Source: Acidobacteriota bacterium (GTDB lineage Bacteria; Acidobacteriota; Terriglobia; Terriglobales; Acidobacteriaceae). Taken from it: a stretch of DNA of 64,000 nucleotides. The notes under the pieces are model-generated. The model was not told the origin of the DNA, did no database searches, and saw only the letters and a program-made list of their open reading frames with translations. This document shows positions 35,817 through 45,359 of the stretch, one piece after another (within the stretch, counting starts at the first letter, position 1; the number at the start of each line of letters is the position of its first letter). The position numbers and the translations under genes were made by a program. The stretch spans positions 22,325 to 86,324 of the forward strand of contig JAJXYY010000003.1 of assembly GCA_021780315.1 (NCBI GenBank), given 5' to 3'.

Positions 35817-37019
35817 CTAGTGCAGGTGTTCGTCGTCGTGGTGGATTGTGGCATGTGTGCTGATGTGGCTGGCATGCAGCACTGCCTCAGCTTCGCTACG
35901 AAGCCGACTGATCGTTCTCCACTGGTCTTTGGCGCGGGGTTCCGGAATCCAGGTGGGCAGGGACATGCGGAGATACTCGGAGAGGGCCTGGGCGTGCGAC
36001 TCATAGAGCGCACGTATGGTGTGGAGCCGCTGGGCAGAGGCAGGATCGCCGCAGATTCGTATGCTGATATCGCCGAGAGCCTCGCACAGACGCGCGAACT
36101 CTTCGGGGGGCAGGCGGTCTTGACCGTTCTGCAAGTGCCAGGCTTCGGCTTGTTCCAGATGGAAGACGTGGCCGAGGTCGATGAGAGCGTGTCGGGCCAT
36201 CGCAAAGGTGAGTTGCGCCTGACGTGCTGGGGTACCTTCAACGATGGAGATCAGTAAGGCACAGGTATCGAGGATGGCCACCAGCGCGGCGAGCCAGCTC
36301 TGATTGTCGTGCTGCGAGCGGTAGTAGCAGAGAATCGGGTAGGAGATGTGGGATTCGAGAATCTCAGCGGACCAACGCTCCCACTCAGAGAGCAGCTTGC
36401 TGAGTGCTTCATGGCCGCCCTCAAATCCGTGGCGGCGAAGTAACTCGGTCGCGGTTGGTGGCGAACCGGCACGGGCATCGAGCAGGGCGATACTAACCTC
36501 GCGGCGGGAGAAAGCCTGATAGAGGACGGGGACGTAGCCGATGACTAACGCTACAAATCCCAGGCCGACACCGGACTCGAAGATGATGAGAGCGCGTGCG
36601 GGCAGGGCACGGGGCACCACGTCGCCGAGGCCCAGCGTGAAGAGCGTGGTGCCGCTGACGTAGAGATCGGTAGCAAACCGTCCAAGCAGTGCCGTGCCGG
36701 GTGCGACCAGTGTGTCACTGAAGGGAGAGCCCATCGCGTAGAAAAACAGTGCGAAACCGACGACCAGCAGGATGGCCCATACAATGAGCAAGAGCAGCAG
36801 CGAGATGGGGCCGTAGATGCTGAAGAGCTGTTCTCGAAGCCGCTTGCCACGTACATGAGGAACCATGGCCGACCAGGGATTCCAGGTCGCGAGATAGAAG
36901 AGGCGGGTAATGCGGAAGCGACCGGTGGGACGGCGTGGCAGGATGGTGGTCTGAAATGCATCCAGTGCAACGCTGAGACAGCAGACGATTCCGGCGAGGA
37001 GTGCAGCGAGATGCATCAA
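35817..37019 (-). CDS. Two-helix ion-channel-like membrane protein with altered K+ filter
   Basis: A 400-residue membrane protein. Hydrophobic helices are at about 2-22, 73-98 (ISLLLLLIVWAILLVVGFAL) and 147-172 (ALIIFESGVGLGFVALVIGYV). Between the last two is a pore-loop-like sequence TTLFTLGLGDVVP, aligning with the TVGYGD filter of K+ channels but with Leu in place of Val and Tyr. This fits the Ion_trans_2 family loosely. The C-terminal 220 residues are soluble, alpha-helical and His-rich at the very end (HATIHHDDEHLH); I do not recognise them. Whether it conducts K+ cannot be said. It is the second possible potassium-related protein here after Kdp. Confidence 0.72.
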   Translation of the reverse strand: MMHLAALLAGIVCCLSVALDAFQTTILPRRPTGRFRITRLFYLATWNPWSAMVPHVRGKRLREQLFSIYGPISLLLLLIVWAILLVVGFALFFYAMGSPFSDTLVAPGTALLGRFATDLYVSGTTLFTLGLGDVVPRALPARALIIFESGVGLGFVALVIGYVPVLYQAFSRREVSIALLDARAGSPPTATELLRRHGFEGGHEALSKLLSEWERWSAEILESHISYPILCYYRSQHDNQSWLAALVAILDTCALLISIVEGTPARQAQLTFAMARHALIDLGHVFHLEQAEAWHLQNGQDRLPPEEFARLCEALGDISIRICGDPASAQRLHTIRALYESHAQALSEYLRMSLPTWIPEPRAKDQWRTISRLRSEAEAVLHASHISTHATIHHDDEHLH

Positions 37020-37297
37020 AGGATCCTTGAAAACAGGTGCTGAGGCGTTGCAGTAACTTTAACAGAGCGATGGGGTTTGCTACGTCAGACGGTGCAACTC
37101 CAGATACATCGGATGATGGACGAATCCGGGAAGACTCGTGGACGGACCATTTATTAGCTTGCCCAGCGTGCCAAAAGACACAGTATTGATTCGCCATGCG
37201 GGCTATATGTGGTTAAATTGAGAACATCTTCCACTGCAGCACGGTTTTTCTGAACACATGGCATAGCCCAGAGTACGCAATGTTATGAGGAGCCGTT

Positions 37298-37669
37298 ATG
37301 CAACGTGTGCTGGTAGTGGACGATGAATATCTGGTCGCGGATACGCTCACGCTGGTGTTTACGAAGAGTGGGTTTGATGCGCGCACGGCATACTCTGCCG
37401 ATCGTGCGCTGGAGATGGCGAGAGAGATAGAGCCACATCTGCTGCTATGCGATATCACCATGCCGGGCAAAGATGGGCATGCGTTGGTGGACGAGATTAG
37501 CCGTGAGTTTCCGGCCTGCCGGATCATCGTGCTAACCGGTTTCTACTCCAATTTGCATGGTGTTCGGGAACAGGCGAAGCGGCTGCCGCGGCCGGTGAGC
37601 GTGTTGACCAAGCCTTGCCAGCCGGATGAACTGTTGCGGGAAGCCGCAGCTATGTTGGCCCGGGCATAG
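37298..37669 (+). CDS. Response regulator, stand-alone receiver domain
   Basis: A 123-residue CheY-like receiver with VLVVDDEYLVADT (acidic pair), LLLCDITMPGKDGHAL (phospho-Asp near residue 52), IIVLTGFY (switch Thr) and LTKPCQPDELL (Lys). There is no output domain. A strong Shine-Dalgarno GAGGAG precedes the ATG. Twelve bases separate it from the DUF2905 gene, so the two are likely cotranscribed. The cognate kinase is not adjacent. Confidence 0.9.
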   Translation: MQRVLVVDDEYLVADTLTLVFTKSGFDARTAYSADRALEMAREIEPHLLLCDITMPGKDGHALVDEISREFPACRIIVLTGFYSNLHGVREQAKRLPRPVSVLTKPCQPDELLREAAAMLARA

Positions 37670-37681
37670 AGGTTAGCCACG

Positions 37682-37906
37682 ATGCAGGATCTGGCGCGCG
37701 TAGTCACTGTTGCGGGCTTGGTGTTGCTGGCCGTGGGGCTGATGCTATTCGGAGCGGATCGACTGCATCTGCCGTTGGGGCGGCTTCCGGGAGACCTGTC
37801 GTGGCGGGGCCGCAACTGGTCGGTGTCATTTCCTGTTGTTACTTCACTGATCATCAGTGTGGTGCTCAGCTTGATTCTGTGGCTGCTGAACTACCTGCGG
37901 CGCTAG
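37682..37906 (+). CDS. DUF2905 small membrane protein
   Basis: A 74-residue protein with two hydrophobic helices (VVTVAGLVLLAVGLMLFGADRL and FPVVTSLIISVVLSLILWLLNYL) separated by the family signature LPLGRLPGDLSWRGRNWSVSFP. DUF2905 members are widespread small inner-membrane proteins of unknown function. It lies between a receiver protein and xseA on the same strand. Confidence 0.88.
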   Translation: MQDLARVVTVAGLVLLAVGLMLFGADRLHLPLGRLPGDLSWRGRNWSVSFPVVTSLIISVVLSLILWLLNYLRR

Positions 37907-37928
37907 GGTGCCAGTGCCGGGGGCTTGA

Positions 37929-39605
37929 ATGCTAGACTCAGGCGGTATGCCTGAGATGGAAGACAACCCGCCCACCCTGGCGAGCTTGCGTTTGCGGGGC
38001 CAGACGAAGCGTGCGCGGGCGAAAACTGCCGTCCCGATCCGCGAGCAGACCGGCATGTCTGCAGATACACAGCAGGCCGGTGCGCTCGACAGGCCACAGA
38101 TGGGGCTGTTCTTCTCTGCAGATAGTGCAGCTTCGGTAGGCGTGGATAGTCTCTCAGGGGCAGGGCCTCGGAGCCGATCCGTCCGCGAGGCTGTGGCCCC
38201 AAAGACAATTCTTGTTGAAGCCCGTCAGGACGCAGCACTCGCAGCGGTGCAGCAACCGACGATATGGAGTGTGCGCGATCTGGTAGGCCGGATTCGCCAG
38301 CAGTTGGAGTCCGGGTATGCAGATCTATGGGTCGAAGGCGAGGTGTCAAACTGCCGCCCGGCACCGTCGGGGCACATGTACTTTACCTTGAAAGATGGTG
38401 AGGCGCAGTTGCCGGTAGTGCTGTTTCGGCGACAGGCGATTCTGCTGCGCTTCAAGCCTGCGGATGGCCTGGCGGTGCTGGTGCGCGGACGAGTCTCGGT
38501 CTACGAGAGCCGGGGGCAGTTGCAGTTGATTGCCGAGACGATGGAGCCACGTGGCGCCGGTGCGCTGCAGTTGGCGTTTGAGCAGTTGAAGGCGCGGTTG
38601 CTGGCGGAGGGACTGTTCGATGCTGCGCGGAAACGGACGCTGCCCACGTTTCCGAAGTGCGTCGGAGTGATCACCTCGCCGACAGGTGCGGTGATCCGCG
38701 ATATCGTCACGGTTTGCCGAAGGCGCCATGCGCGGCTGAGCCTGCTGGTGTATCCAGCGACCATGCAAGGGGCTAATTGCGCCAGTTCGGTGATCGCGGG
38801 ATTGCGCTGGTTCCATGACAATCCGGGTCAGGTAGATGTGATTGTGATTGCGCGAGGTGGCGGGTCGATGGAAGACCTTGCCGGATTCAACGATGAAGCA
38901 CTGGCGCGTGCGATTGCGGCGTCGGAGTTGCCAGTGGTGTCTGCGATTGGGCATGAGACCGACTTTACAATTGCGGATTTTGTGGCGGACCTGCGAGCGC
39001 CCACCCCTTCGGCTGCGGCGGAGTTGGTGACCGCAGGGCAGCATCGAATTGAAGAGCGTGTGGCTGCACTTGAGCGTCGCATTCAACGTGCCGGCCGGTA
39101 CCAGTTGATGCAGGCACGGCAGCGGTACACGCGCCTGTCTACCGAGTCGGTCCTTCGGCGTCTCGGCGATGCGGTGAGCCGCAGAGACCAGAGACTGGAT
39201 GAGTTGCGTCTCCGAATGGAGGCCGCAATTGCGCGGCGGTTTAGGATGCCGGAGCAGCGGCTGGTGGGTTTGACCCATCGCTTGAGACGGCAGGATGTCT
39301 CGCTGCAACTGGCTGCGGCGCGGCATCGGCTGCAGCAGGCCAGACTGCAGCTGGAAAGGGTTTCAACTCAGAGGATTGCGCGGGAGCAGAGCCGGCTGGG
39401 CCAGTCGCTGGCCAGGCTGGAGACGTTATCGCCCTTAGCTGTGCTGGGCCGCGGATATGCGTTGGCGTACGGTGCAGACGGACGATTATTGCATTCGTCG
39501 CAGGATACTGCGCCAGGTCAGGCAATTCGTATTCGGCTGGCGCGAGGTGCGATTGGCGCCACCGTAACGGAGATAGAAGTAGCAGGCAGAACCGGTAAAA
39601 CATAA
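37929..39605 (+). CDS. xseA: Exodeoxyribonuclease VII large subunit
   Basis: Catalytic large subunit of exonuclease VII, degrading single-stranded DNA in both directions in mismatch and crosslink repair. Of 558 residues, the first about 110 are a poorly conserved extension; the OB domain follows (DLWVEGEVSNCRPAPSGHMYFTLKD). The catalytic domain has GVITSPTGAVIRDIV, ARGGGSMEDLAGFNDEALARAI and SAIGHETDFTIADFVADLRAPTPSAAAEL. A long coiled-coil C-terminus ends in LGRGYALAY. The start is either ATG 37929 (preceded by a G-run) or ATG 37947. The small subunit xseB is not next door. Confidence 0.93.
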   Translation: MLDSGGMPEMEDNPPTLASLRLRGQTKRARAKTAVPIREQTGMSADTQQAGALDRPQMGLFFSADSAASVGVDSLSGAGPRSRSVREAVAPKTILVEARQDAALAAVQQPTIWSVRDLVGRIRQQLESGYADLWVEGEVSNCRPAPSGHMYFTLKDGEAQLPVVLFRRQAILLRFKPADGLAVLVRGRVSVYESRGQLQLIAETMEPRGAGALQLAFEQLKARLLAEGLFDAARKRTLPTFPKCVGVITSPTGAVIRDIVTVCRRRHARLSLLVYPATMQGANCASSVIAGLRWFHDNPGQVDVIVIARGGGSMEDLAGFNDEALARAIAASELPVVSAIGHETDFTIADFVADLRAPTPSAAAELVTAGQHRIEERVAALERRIQRAGRYQLMQARQRYTRLSTESVLRRLGDAVSRRDQRLDELRLRMEAAIARRFRMPEQRLVGLTHRLRRQDVSLQLAAARHRLQQARLQLERVSTQRIAREQSRLGQSLARLETLSPLAVLGRGYALAYGADGRLLHSSQDTAPGQAIRIRLARGAIGATVTEIEVAGRTGKT

Positions 39606-39644
39606 CGAAATAGAAGACAATATAGCAACGGAGAAATGTAACGA

Positions 39645-40991
39645 ATGAAGAAGCTATTTGGGACAGACGGGATTCGCGGTGTGGCTGGTGTGGCGCCGCT
39701 GGACGGCACCACAATTTACGCGATCGGTCTGGCACTGGCGAAGACCCTGGGCGCAGCGACTCCTACCCCGCGGGTGTTGATGGGGATGGACACACGGGAG
39801 TCCAGTGAATGGATTGCGGCTGCGTTGACGGCAGGCTTGAATACGGGCGGCGCATCGGTCGAGAGTGCTGGCGTGATCACTACGCCGGCAGTGGCGTTTC
39901 TGGCCCGGGAGCATGGATTTGCGGCTGGAATCGTGATCTCTGCGTCACACAATCCCTGGCAGGATAACGGCATCAAGCTGTTTGGTCCAGACGGCTACAA
40001 GCTGCCCGATGCTACCGAGTTGGCAATTGAAGCGGAGATCTTCCGTCAGTTGGAGACGGTGGGCGAGGCCGCAGCGCAGGCCGTCGCGCCGGAAGTGAAC
40101 GAGGCGGACCGGGCCGAGTATGTACGATTTTTGCTGGCGGCTGTCCCCGGCCTGTCACTGGATGGACGCCGCGTTGTCGTGGATTGTGCTAATGGTGCGG
40201 CTTCGTCGGTGGCACCGCAGTTGTTTGCGGACCTGGGGGGTGAGGTCGTAATAACCCATGCCAGCCCTGATGGCCGCAACATCAATGAAGGATGTGGCGC
40301 CCTGCACGCGGATGTAGTGGCAGCGGAGGTGGTGCGGCAGAAGGCGTCGATGGGAATTACCTTCGATGGCGATGCCGACCGTGCACTGTTTGCCGACGAG
40401 CATGGACGAGTGGTCAACGGTGATGCGGTCCTGTTGCTGGCCGCACGCGACCTGCAGGCACGGGGTTTGCTAAACAACAATACGGTGGTCGCTACTACCA
40501 TGTCGAACATGGGTCTGGAGGCTGCGTTGAAACGAAGCAGCATACGGATGCTGCGCGCTCCGGTTGGCGACAAGTATGTTCTGGAGCAAATGATCAGCAC
40601 CGGTGCAGCGCTGGGCGGGGAGCAGTCAGGACACATTATCTTTGCTGGCCGCAGCACAACCGGCGATGGTTTGTTGACCGCGCTGCTGGTGCTGGATGTT
40701 GTGCATCGCAGCGGCAAGACGTTGGCTGAGCTAGTGGCGGATTTGAAGGTGTTTCCGCAGGTAATTGTCAACGTCAAGGTACGGGAACGGCGTCCGTTGG
40801 AGAGCATTCCGACGGTGGCGGCTGCAATCCTGGCCGCGGAGCAGGAACTCGCGGAGAGCGGCCGTGTTGTGATTCGCTACTCCGGCACCGAAGCTTTGGC
40901 GCGGGTGATGATCGAAGCCGAGAGCGAGACTGCAATGCGGCACCATGCGGATGCAATTGCAGCCGCAATTCGGGCGGAACTGGGCGTTTAG
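39645..40991 (+). CDS. glmM: Phosphoglucosamine mutase
   Basis: Converts glucosamine-6-phosphate to glucosamine-1-phosphate on the way to UDP-GlcNAc for peptidoglycan and lipopolysaccharide. The 448 residues are normal. The N-terminal GTDGIRGVAG is typical of the enzyme, the phosphoserine loop is ISASHNPWQDNGIKLFG near residue 102, the Mg2+ loop is TFDGDADRALFAD near 242, the sugar-binding loop is GGEQSGHIIF near 323, and the phosphate-binding loop is RYSGTEALARVMIEA near 410. It follows xseA by 39 bases on the same strand. Confidence 0.97.
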   Translation: MKKLFGTDGIRGVAGVAPLDGTTIYAIGLALAKTLGAATPTPRVLMGMDTRESSEWIAAALTAGLNTGGASVESAGVITTPAVAFLAREHGFAAGIVISASHNPWQDNGIKLFGPDGYKLPDATELAIEAEIFRQLETVGEAAAQAVAPEVNEADRAEYVRFLLAAVPGLSLDGRRVVVDCANGAASSVAPQLFADLGGEVVITHASPDGRNINEGCGALHADVVAAEVVRQKASMGITFDGDADRALFADEHGRVVNGDAVLLLAARDLQARGLLNNNTVVATTMSNMGLEAALKRSSIRMLRAPVGDKYVLEQMISTGAALGGEQSGHIIFAGRSTTGDGLLTALLVLDVVHRSGKTLAELVADLKVFPQVIVNVKVRERRPLESIPTVAAAILAAEQELAESGRVVIRYSGTEALARVMIEAESETAMRHHADAIAAAIRAELGV

Positions 40992-41060
40992 GGGACGACG
41001 ATGACTGCTGAGGGAGGGGGGTGGCTTGCCCATCCCCCAGCGGTCAACTAAGCTAAAGCC

Positions 41061-41492
41061 ATGTACGAAGACTTTACCGTTACGGATCGCTGGACCAACG
41101 AGCCCCTGCACTGTACCTGGAAGGGTACTGTCGTTGCCATTGCCACGCGCCATGCCGATGCAACCGATATCCGCTTTGCTGTGAACGGTCGCCCGGTCTG
41201 GATCGCCATGCCCAACCAGGCATGGGTTGAGCAGAAACGTCGCACCGGGTATGTGATCACCGATTACCTTGCCGCCCAGACTGCCGGTCGCTACCTGAAG
41301 ACGGCGATCGAGTCGGGCTATGACAACGGCCGCGAGATGTACACCATGACCGTGGACGAGGTGCTCGAGCATGCCGATCTGGTGGTGCGCGAGGCCGGCA
41401 GCACGGACAAGTTGCCCAGCTTGCCAGTGATTCGCGAAGATGAACGTCCCGAGGATGAACTTGGCATTCATCTGGCGGGTGAACCTGCCTAA
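41061..41492 (+). CDS. Hypothetical protein
   Basis: A 143-residue soluble protein that I do not recognise. It has no signal peptide, membrane helix or cofactor motif. The N-terminal half looks beta-rich (FTVTDRWTNEPLHCTWKGTVVAI) with VWIAMPNQAWVEQKRRTG, and the C-terminal half is acidic (EDERPEDELGIHLAGEP). Codon use is like the neighbours and an ATG starts it. It sits 22 bases ahead of the lactonase-like gene on the same strand. A regular ORF length and normal composition make it a likely real gene. Confidence 0.75.
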   Translation: MYEDFTVTDRWTNEPLHCTWKGTVVAIATRHADATDIRFAVNGRPVWIAMPNQAWVEQKRRTGYVITDYLAAQTAGRYLKTAIESGYDNGREMYTMTVDEVLEHADLVVREAGSTDKLPSLPVIREDERPEDELGIHLAGEPA

Positions 41493-41513
41493 CGCTGCAC
41501 GGTACTGGTCTCT

Positions 41514-42722
41514 ATGCTGACGCGCCGCCGATTTCTCGTTCTCGCCCCTGCGTTTGGTCTAACCGCACAGGCCGAGGCTGCAGGTCCTTTTCGCAAGAAG
41601 CTTGCCCCGCCTCCGCCGGTGTTTGTATGCTTTGGCACCGATACCAGCAAGGGAATCAGCCAGGGAATCTACCAGTCACGATTCGATCCTGCGACAGGTC
41701 ATCTGACGCAGCCAGTACTGGCTGCGGTCACGGCTCAGCCGTCGTATCTTGCGTTGTCCCCGCCGCGCAACGGCCACCGCGTGATCTATGCGGTCAACGA
41801 AAAGAGCGATAACTCCTCTTCCGTTACGACATTTTCTCTGGATCCGAAGACGGGCTCCATGCGAGAGATTGGGCAGGTGTCGTCTGGTGGTGCGGGACCA
41901 TGCTACATTTCGGTCGACCAGACGGGGCATGCTGCATTTGTCGCCGATTACGCGGGATCAGCCATCGCCTCGTTTCAGGTTCGCGAGGACGGCACCCTGA
42001 GCGAGCCTGTTGACAAGATCAACTACAAGGGCAACCCGGCGTTCGGCAAGCCGGGGCCGAACGCCGCCCGGCAGGATGCGCCGCACCCGCACTCGGCCAC
42101 GATCTCACCGGACAACCGCTTTCTAGTCGTCAACGACCTTGGTTCCGATGCCATTTCGCTGTTCTCGATCAATACGCAGACGGCTCATCTGACGATGACG
42201 GATCAGCATCTGTTTAGCAATGGTCGTCCAGGTTCTGGGCCGCGCCACGTCGCGTTCCACCCCAATGGCCGCTGGGTGTATGGGATCAACGAACTCGACT
42301 CTACGATCGATCACTACTTGTGGACATCCACCCATGGGGACCCACCGCAGGCACTGCTGGTCAATACGAATACACCAGTCAAGACGATTGCACCCACCTT
42401 CGCAGCCGATAAAAATACAGCGGCCGAAGTGACGATCTCGCTGGATGGCGCGTATCTGTATGCCAGCAATCGTGGGGAAGATTCGCTGGTTGTGTTTGCG
42501 ATCAGTGCGAAGGATGGTGCGCTCAGTCTCGTGCAGCGCATCGGTTGTGGTGGCAAGACCCCGCGACACTTTACGCTGGACGCAACCGGCAGTTGGCTGC
42601 TCTGCGGCAACCAGAACTCCGGCAGCGTAACGGTGTTCCATCGCGATGCGGCTACTGGCAAACTGTCCGGCCCCACCCAGACAATCGCGATCAACTCGCC
42701 CATGTTTACGCTATTCGCATAA
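41514..42722 (+). CDS. Lactonase family protein (6-phosphogluconolactonase-like beta-propeller)
   Basis: A 402-residue seven-bladed propeller of the Pgl/YbhE-like lactonase family. The N-terminus has a twin-arginine-like signal (MLTRRRFLVLAPAFGLTAQAEA), so it is probably exported folded. Family features are YLALSPPRNGHRVIYAVNE, QVREDGTLS, NAARQDAPHPHSATISPDNRFLVVNDLGSDAI, GPRHVAFHPNGRWVYGINELDSTI and GGKTPRHFTLDATGSWLLCGNQNSG. Cytoplasmic members hydrolyse 6-phosphogluconolactone; secreted ones have no confirmed substrate. No other pentose-phosphate genes are nearby. Confidence 0.9.
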   Translation: MLTRRRFLVLAPAFGLTAQAEAAGPFRKKLAPPPPVFVCFGTDTSKGISQGIYQSRFDPATGHLTQPVLAAVTAQPSYLALSPPRNGHRVIYAVNEKSDNSSSVTTFSLDPKTGSMREIGQVSSGGAGPCYISVDQTGHAAFVADYAGSAIASFQVREDGTLSEPVDKINYKGNPAFGKPGPNAARQDAPHPHSATISPDNRFLVVNDLGSDAISLFSINTQTAHLTMTDQHLFSNGRPGSGPRHVAFHPNGRWVYGINELDSTIDHYLWTSTHGDPPQALLVNTNTPVKTIAPTFAADKNTAAEVTISLDGAYLYASNRGEDSLVVFAISAKDGALSLVQRIGCGGKTPRHFTLDATGSWLLCGNQNSGSVTVFHRDAATGKLSGPTQTIAINSPMFTLFA

Positions 42723-42743
42723 ACATGGGCTGAGGGAATCGGG

Positions 42744-43790
42744 TTAGCCCTTGGGCAGGGTCGCCATGTCGATCACAAAACGATACTTCACATCGGCCTT
42801 GACGACGCGCGCATAGGCTTCTTCCAGCTTGTCGATGGGCGTCAGTTCTATATCGGAGACGATGTTGTGCTCGGCGCAGTAGTCCAACATGTCCTGCGTC
42901 TCGGATGTACCGCCGATCATGGACCCGGCGAGCGAACGGCGGTTGGCCACCAGCGAAAACGCACCCACCGGCAACGGAACCTCGGGCAGTCCGACCAGGC
43001 AGAGGGTGCCGTCAAGGCGCAGCAGGCTCAAGTACTGGTTCAGATCGTGCGGGGCAGAGACGCAGTCGAGGATGAAGTCGAAGCTGCTGGCGTGCTTGGC
43101 CAGTGCATCGGCATCCTTGGTGATAACGACTTCGTCGGCGCCCAGCTTCTTGGCATCGGCGATCTTGCTCTCGGATGTGGTGAACTGCACGACGTGCGCG
43201 CCAAACGAGTGCGCGAACTTGAGCCCCATGTGGCCCAGTCCGCCAAGTCCGACGATGCCGACCTTCTTGCCCGGGCCAACCTTCCAGTGCCGCAGCGGCG
43301 AGTAGGTGGTGATGCCAGCGCAGAGCAGCGGCGCGGTGGCGGCGAGATCCAGCTTGGGGGAGATGGTGTAGGTGTACTTCTCATCGACAACGATGTTGTT
43401 GGAGTATCCGCCGAAGACGATGTCGCCATTGTTATCGCGTCCGTTGTAGGTGGGGGTCATGCCCTTGGCGCAGTAGGGCTCTGCGGCAACCTTGCAGTTG
43501 TCGCAGACGCGGCAGGAGTCAACAAACACACCGACGCCGGCGCGATCGCCAACCTTGAACTTTGTGACTGCGGAACCGATGGCGGTGACGTGGCCGACGA
43601 TCTCGTGGCCGGGCACCATCGGGTAGATCGAGCCACCCCACTCATCGCGAACCTGGTGGATATCGGAGTGGCAGATGCCGGAGTAGGCGATCTCGACGAC
43701 AACGTCGTTCGGGCCGGGGTCGCGGCGCTCAAAATTGAAGGGGACGAGGGGAGACTTCGGATCGTGTGCTGCGTAACCGTGGGACTTCAT
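42744..43790 (-). CDS. Zinc-dependent NAD(P) alcohol dehydrogenase, CAD/YahK-like
   Basis: A 348-residue medium-chain dehydrogenase of the cinnamyl-alcohol type, reducing aldehydes with NADPH in characterised relatives. The catalytic zinc ligands are in [10 protein letters not shown] and [11 protein letters not shown]. The structural zinc ligands are in [15 protein letters not shown] near residues 95-110, and the cofactor loop is [13 protein letters not shown] near 180. All four structural cysteines are present. It is convergent with the lactonase gene, 21 bases apart. The efp-acyP-apt group lies upstream on the same strand. Confidence 0.92.
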   Translation of the reverse strand: MKSHGYAAHDPKSPLVPFNFERRDPGPNDVVVEIAYSGICHSDIHQVRDEWGGSIYPMVPGHEIVGHVTAIGSAVTKFKVGDRAGVGVFVDSCRVCDNCKVAAEPYCAKGMTPTYNGRDNNGDIVFGGYSNNIVVDEKYTYTISPKLDLAATAPLLCAGITTYSPLRHWKVGPGKKVGIVGLGGLGHMGLKFAHSFGAHVVQFTTSESKIADAKKLGADEVVITKDADALAKHASSFDFILDCVSAPHDLNQYLSLLRLDGTLCLVGLPEVPLPVGAFSLVANRRSLAGSMIGGTSETQDMLDYCAEHNIVSDIELTPIDKLEEAYARVVKADVKYRFVIDMATLPKG

Positions 43791-43836
43791 GGTATTGCTC
43801 CTTGCAGGGCTGGGTAAATGTCGATTGATTTACGGA

Positions 43837-44376
43837 CTACTCGTTGTAGTGGAGGAGGCTGAAGACGTCGTACTCCGGGAATTTGCTGCGGCCGTTGAGG
43901 AAGTCGAGTTCGATGGCAAAGGCAAGGCCAGCGATATCTCCGCCTAGCTGGCGGACCAGTTGTACGGTCGCCTGCATGGTGCCACCGGTGGCGAGCAAGT
44001 CGTCGACGATGATGACGCGCTGGCCAGGCTTGATGGCGTCCAGGTGGATCTCGAGTGCGTCGGTGCCGTACTCCAGGTCGTAGCTGACGCGGGCGGTGGG
44101 TGCGGGCAGCTTCTTGGGCTTGCGCACGGGGACGAAGCCGGCGTTGAGCCGGTAGGCGAGGGCTGGGCCAAAGATGAAGCCGCGGGCCTCGATGCCGAGC
44201 ACCAGGTCAATGTCCTTGCCGATGTAGTACGCGGCAAGCGCATCGATAAGCTGCGCGAAGCCAGCCTGATCCTTGAGCAGCGTGGTGATGTCGTAGAAGA
44301 GGATGCCGGGCTTGGGGAAGTCGGGTACGGTCCGGATGAGTTCCTTGAGCGGCTCGCAGTTGATGGGAATTGACAT
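43837..44376 (-). CDS. apt: Adenine phosphoribosyltransferase
   Basis: Salvages adenine to AMP with PRPP. The 179 residues fit the family. The N-terminus has [23 protein letters not shown], the middle has [18 protein letters not shown], and the PRPP loop is [14 protein letters not shown] near residue 125. The gene is five bases downstream of acylphosphatase and thus in the efp-acyP-apt run. Confidence 0.96.
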   Translation of the reverse strand: MSIPINCEPLKELIRTVPDFPKPGILFYDITTLLKDQAGFAQLIDALAAYYIGKDIDLVLGIEARGFIFGPALAYRLNAGFVPVRKPKKLPAPTARVSYDLEYGTDALEIHLDAIKPGQRVIIVDDLLATGGTMQATVQLVRQLGGDIAGLAFAIELDFLNGRSKFPEYDVFSLLHYNE

Positions 44377-44381
44377 GGTAT

Positions 44382-44663
44382 TTACCAGGCTCCTTCGATC
44401 TCAAATGGGCCGAGTTGTGCTGCTTCGATCTCGGCCAGTTCGTGTTCCACCACGGCATCCACGCGACTGCCACGGGAGCCTTGGTGGAGGGCGGCTTTCA
44501 GTTCGGTCAGGTCTTCTTCCGGGCCAGCGGCGACGACTTCCACATGGCCCAGGTCGTTGTTGCGAACCCAGCCGCGAAGGCTGAGTTCAGCGGCTTCGCG
44601 CTGTACATACCAGCGGAAGCCGACGCCCTGCACGCGACCTTTGACGAGGAAGTGCTTGACCAT
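44382..44663 (-). CDS. acyP: Acylphosphatase
   Basis: A 93-residue alpha/beta enzyme that hydrolyses carboxyl phosphates. The phosphate loop is [17 protein letters not shown] with the catalytic Arg, and the second motif [17 protein letters not shown] carries the catalytic Asn near residue 41. It sits three bases after efp and five before apt, so all three share a transcript. Confidence 0.95.
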   Translation of the reverse strand: MVKHFLVKGRVQGVGFRWYVQREAAELSLRGWVRNNDLGHVEVVAAGPEEDLTELKAALHQGSRGSRVDAVVEHELAEIEAAQLGPFEIEGAW

Positions 44664-44666
44664 GGT

Positions 44667-45224
44667 CTATGCCCGGCTGATGTAGGCGCCTTCAGCGGTA
44701 TCGACACGGATCTTTTCGCCTTCGTTGATGAAGGGCGGGACCGCGACGACGAGGCCGGTTTCCATCTTGGCGGGTTTGGTGACGGAGGAGGCGGTGGCGG
44801 ACTTGATACCGGGTTCGGTCTCCATGACGGTCATCTCGACGACGCCTGGAAGCTCAATGCCAACGGCCTTGCCGTCGTAGTAGCTGACGCTGATGCTGAG
44901 ATTGGGGATAAGGTATTCGACGGCATCGCCGAGGGTCTCGCGCTTCAGCATGGTCTGCTCATAGGCTTCGTCCATGAAGTAGTAGTCTTCGCCGTCGTTG
45001 TAGAGGAACTCCATTTTGACTTCGTCGACGATGACCCGATCAATGGGGTCGGGGGAGCGGAAGCGCTCGGTAAACATGCCGCCGGTGCGTATGTTGCGGA
45101 GCTTGGCCTGGATAAAGGCGCGAAGGTTGCCGGGCGTGCGGTGCTCCACGGAGAAGACCAGGTGCAGGTCGTTGTTGTGCTTGATGATCATGCCCGGGCG
45201 CATCTGCGTTGCGGGAATCGACAT
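44667..45224 (-). CDS. efp: Elongation factor P with atypical loop
   Basis: Ribosome-bound factor that relieves stalling at polyproline stretches. The 185 residues have the three-barrel order: KOW-like domain I at 1-65, domain II at about 66-125, and domain III with the C-terminal signature PGIKSATASSVTKPAKMETG and EGEKIRVDTAEGAYISRA. In the domain I loop the sequence is RTPGNLRAF, placing Asn33 where E. coli has the lysylated Lys34 (KPGKGQAF); an Arg follows two residues later. No epmA, epmB or earP homologue is seen in the window. It leads a three-gene run with acyP and apt. Confidence 0.94.
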   Translation of the reverse strand: MSIPATQMRPGMIIKHNNDLHLVFSVEHRTPGNLRAFIQAKLRNIRTGGMFTERFRSPDPIDRVIVDEVKMEFLYNDGEDYYFMDEAYEQTMLKRETLGDAVEYLIPNLSISVSYYDGKAVGIELPGVVEMTVMETEPGIKSATASSVTKPAKMETGLVVAVPPFINEGEKIRVDTAEGAYISRA

Positions 45225-45359
45225 AGAAGAAAACCCCTGATTCTGTGCGTTTTAGCTGTGGTAAGAAGCTGTGTTGGGAGCCGAACAGACGCCGCTAGGG
45301 TGTGGCTGTCAACTTGTCCGCAACCCTACGATTGTAGCGCAGGCGGAGAGAGAGGCGGG

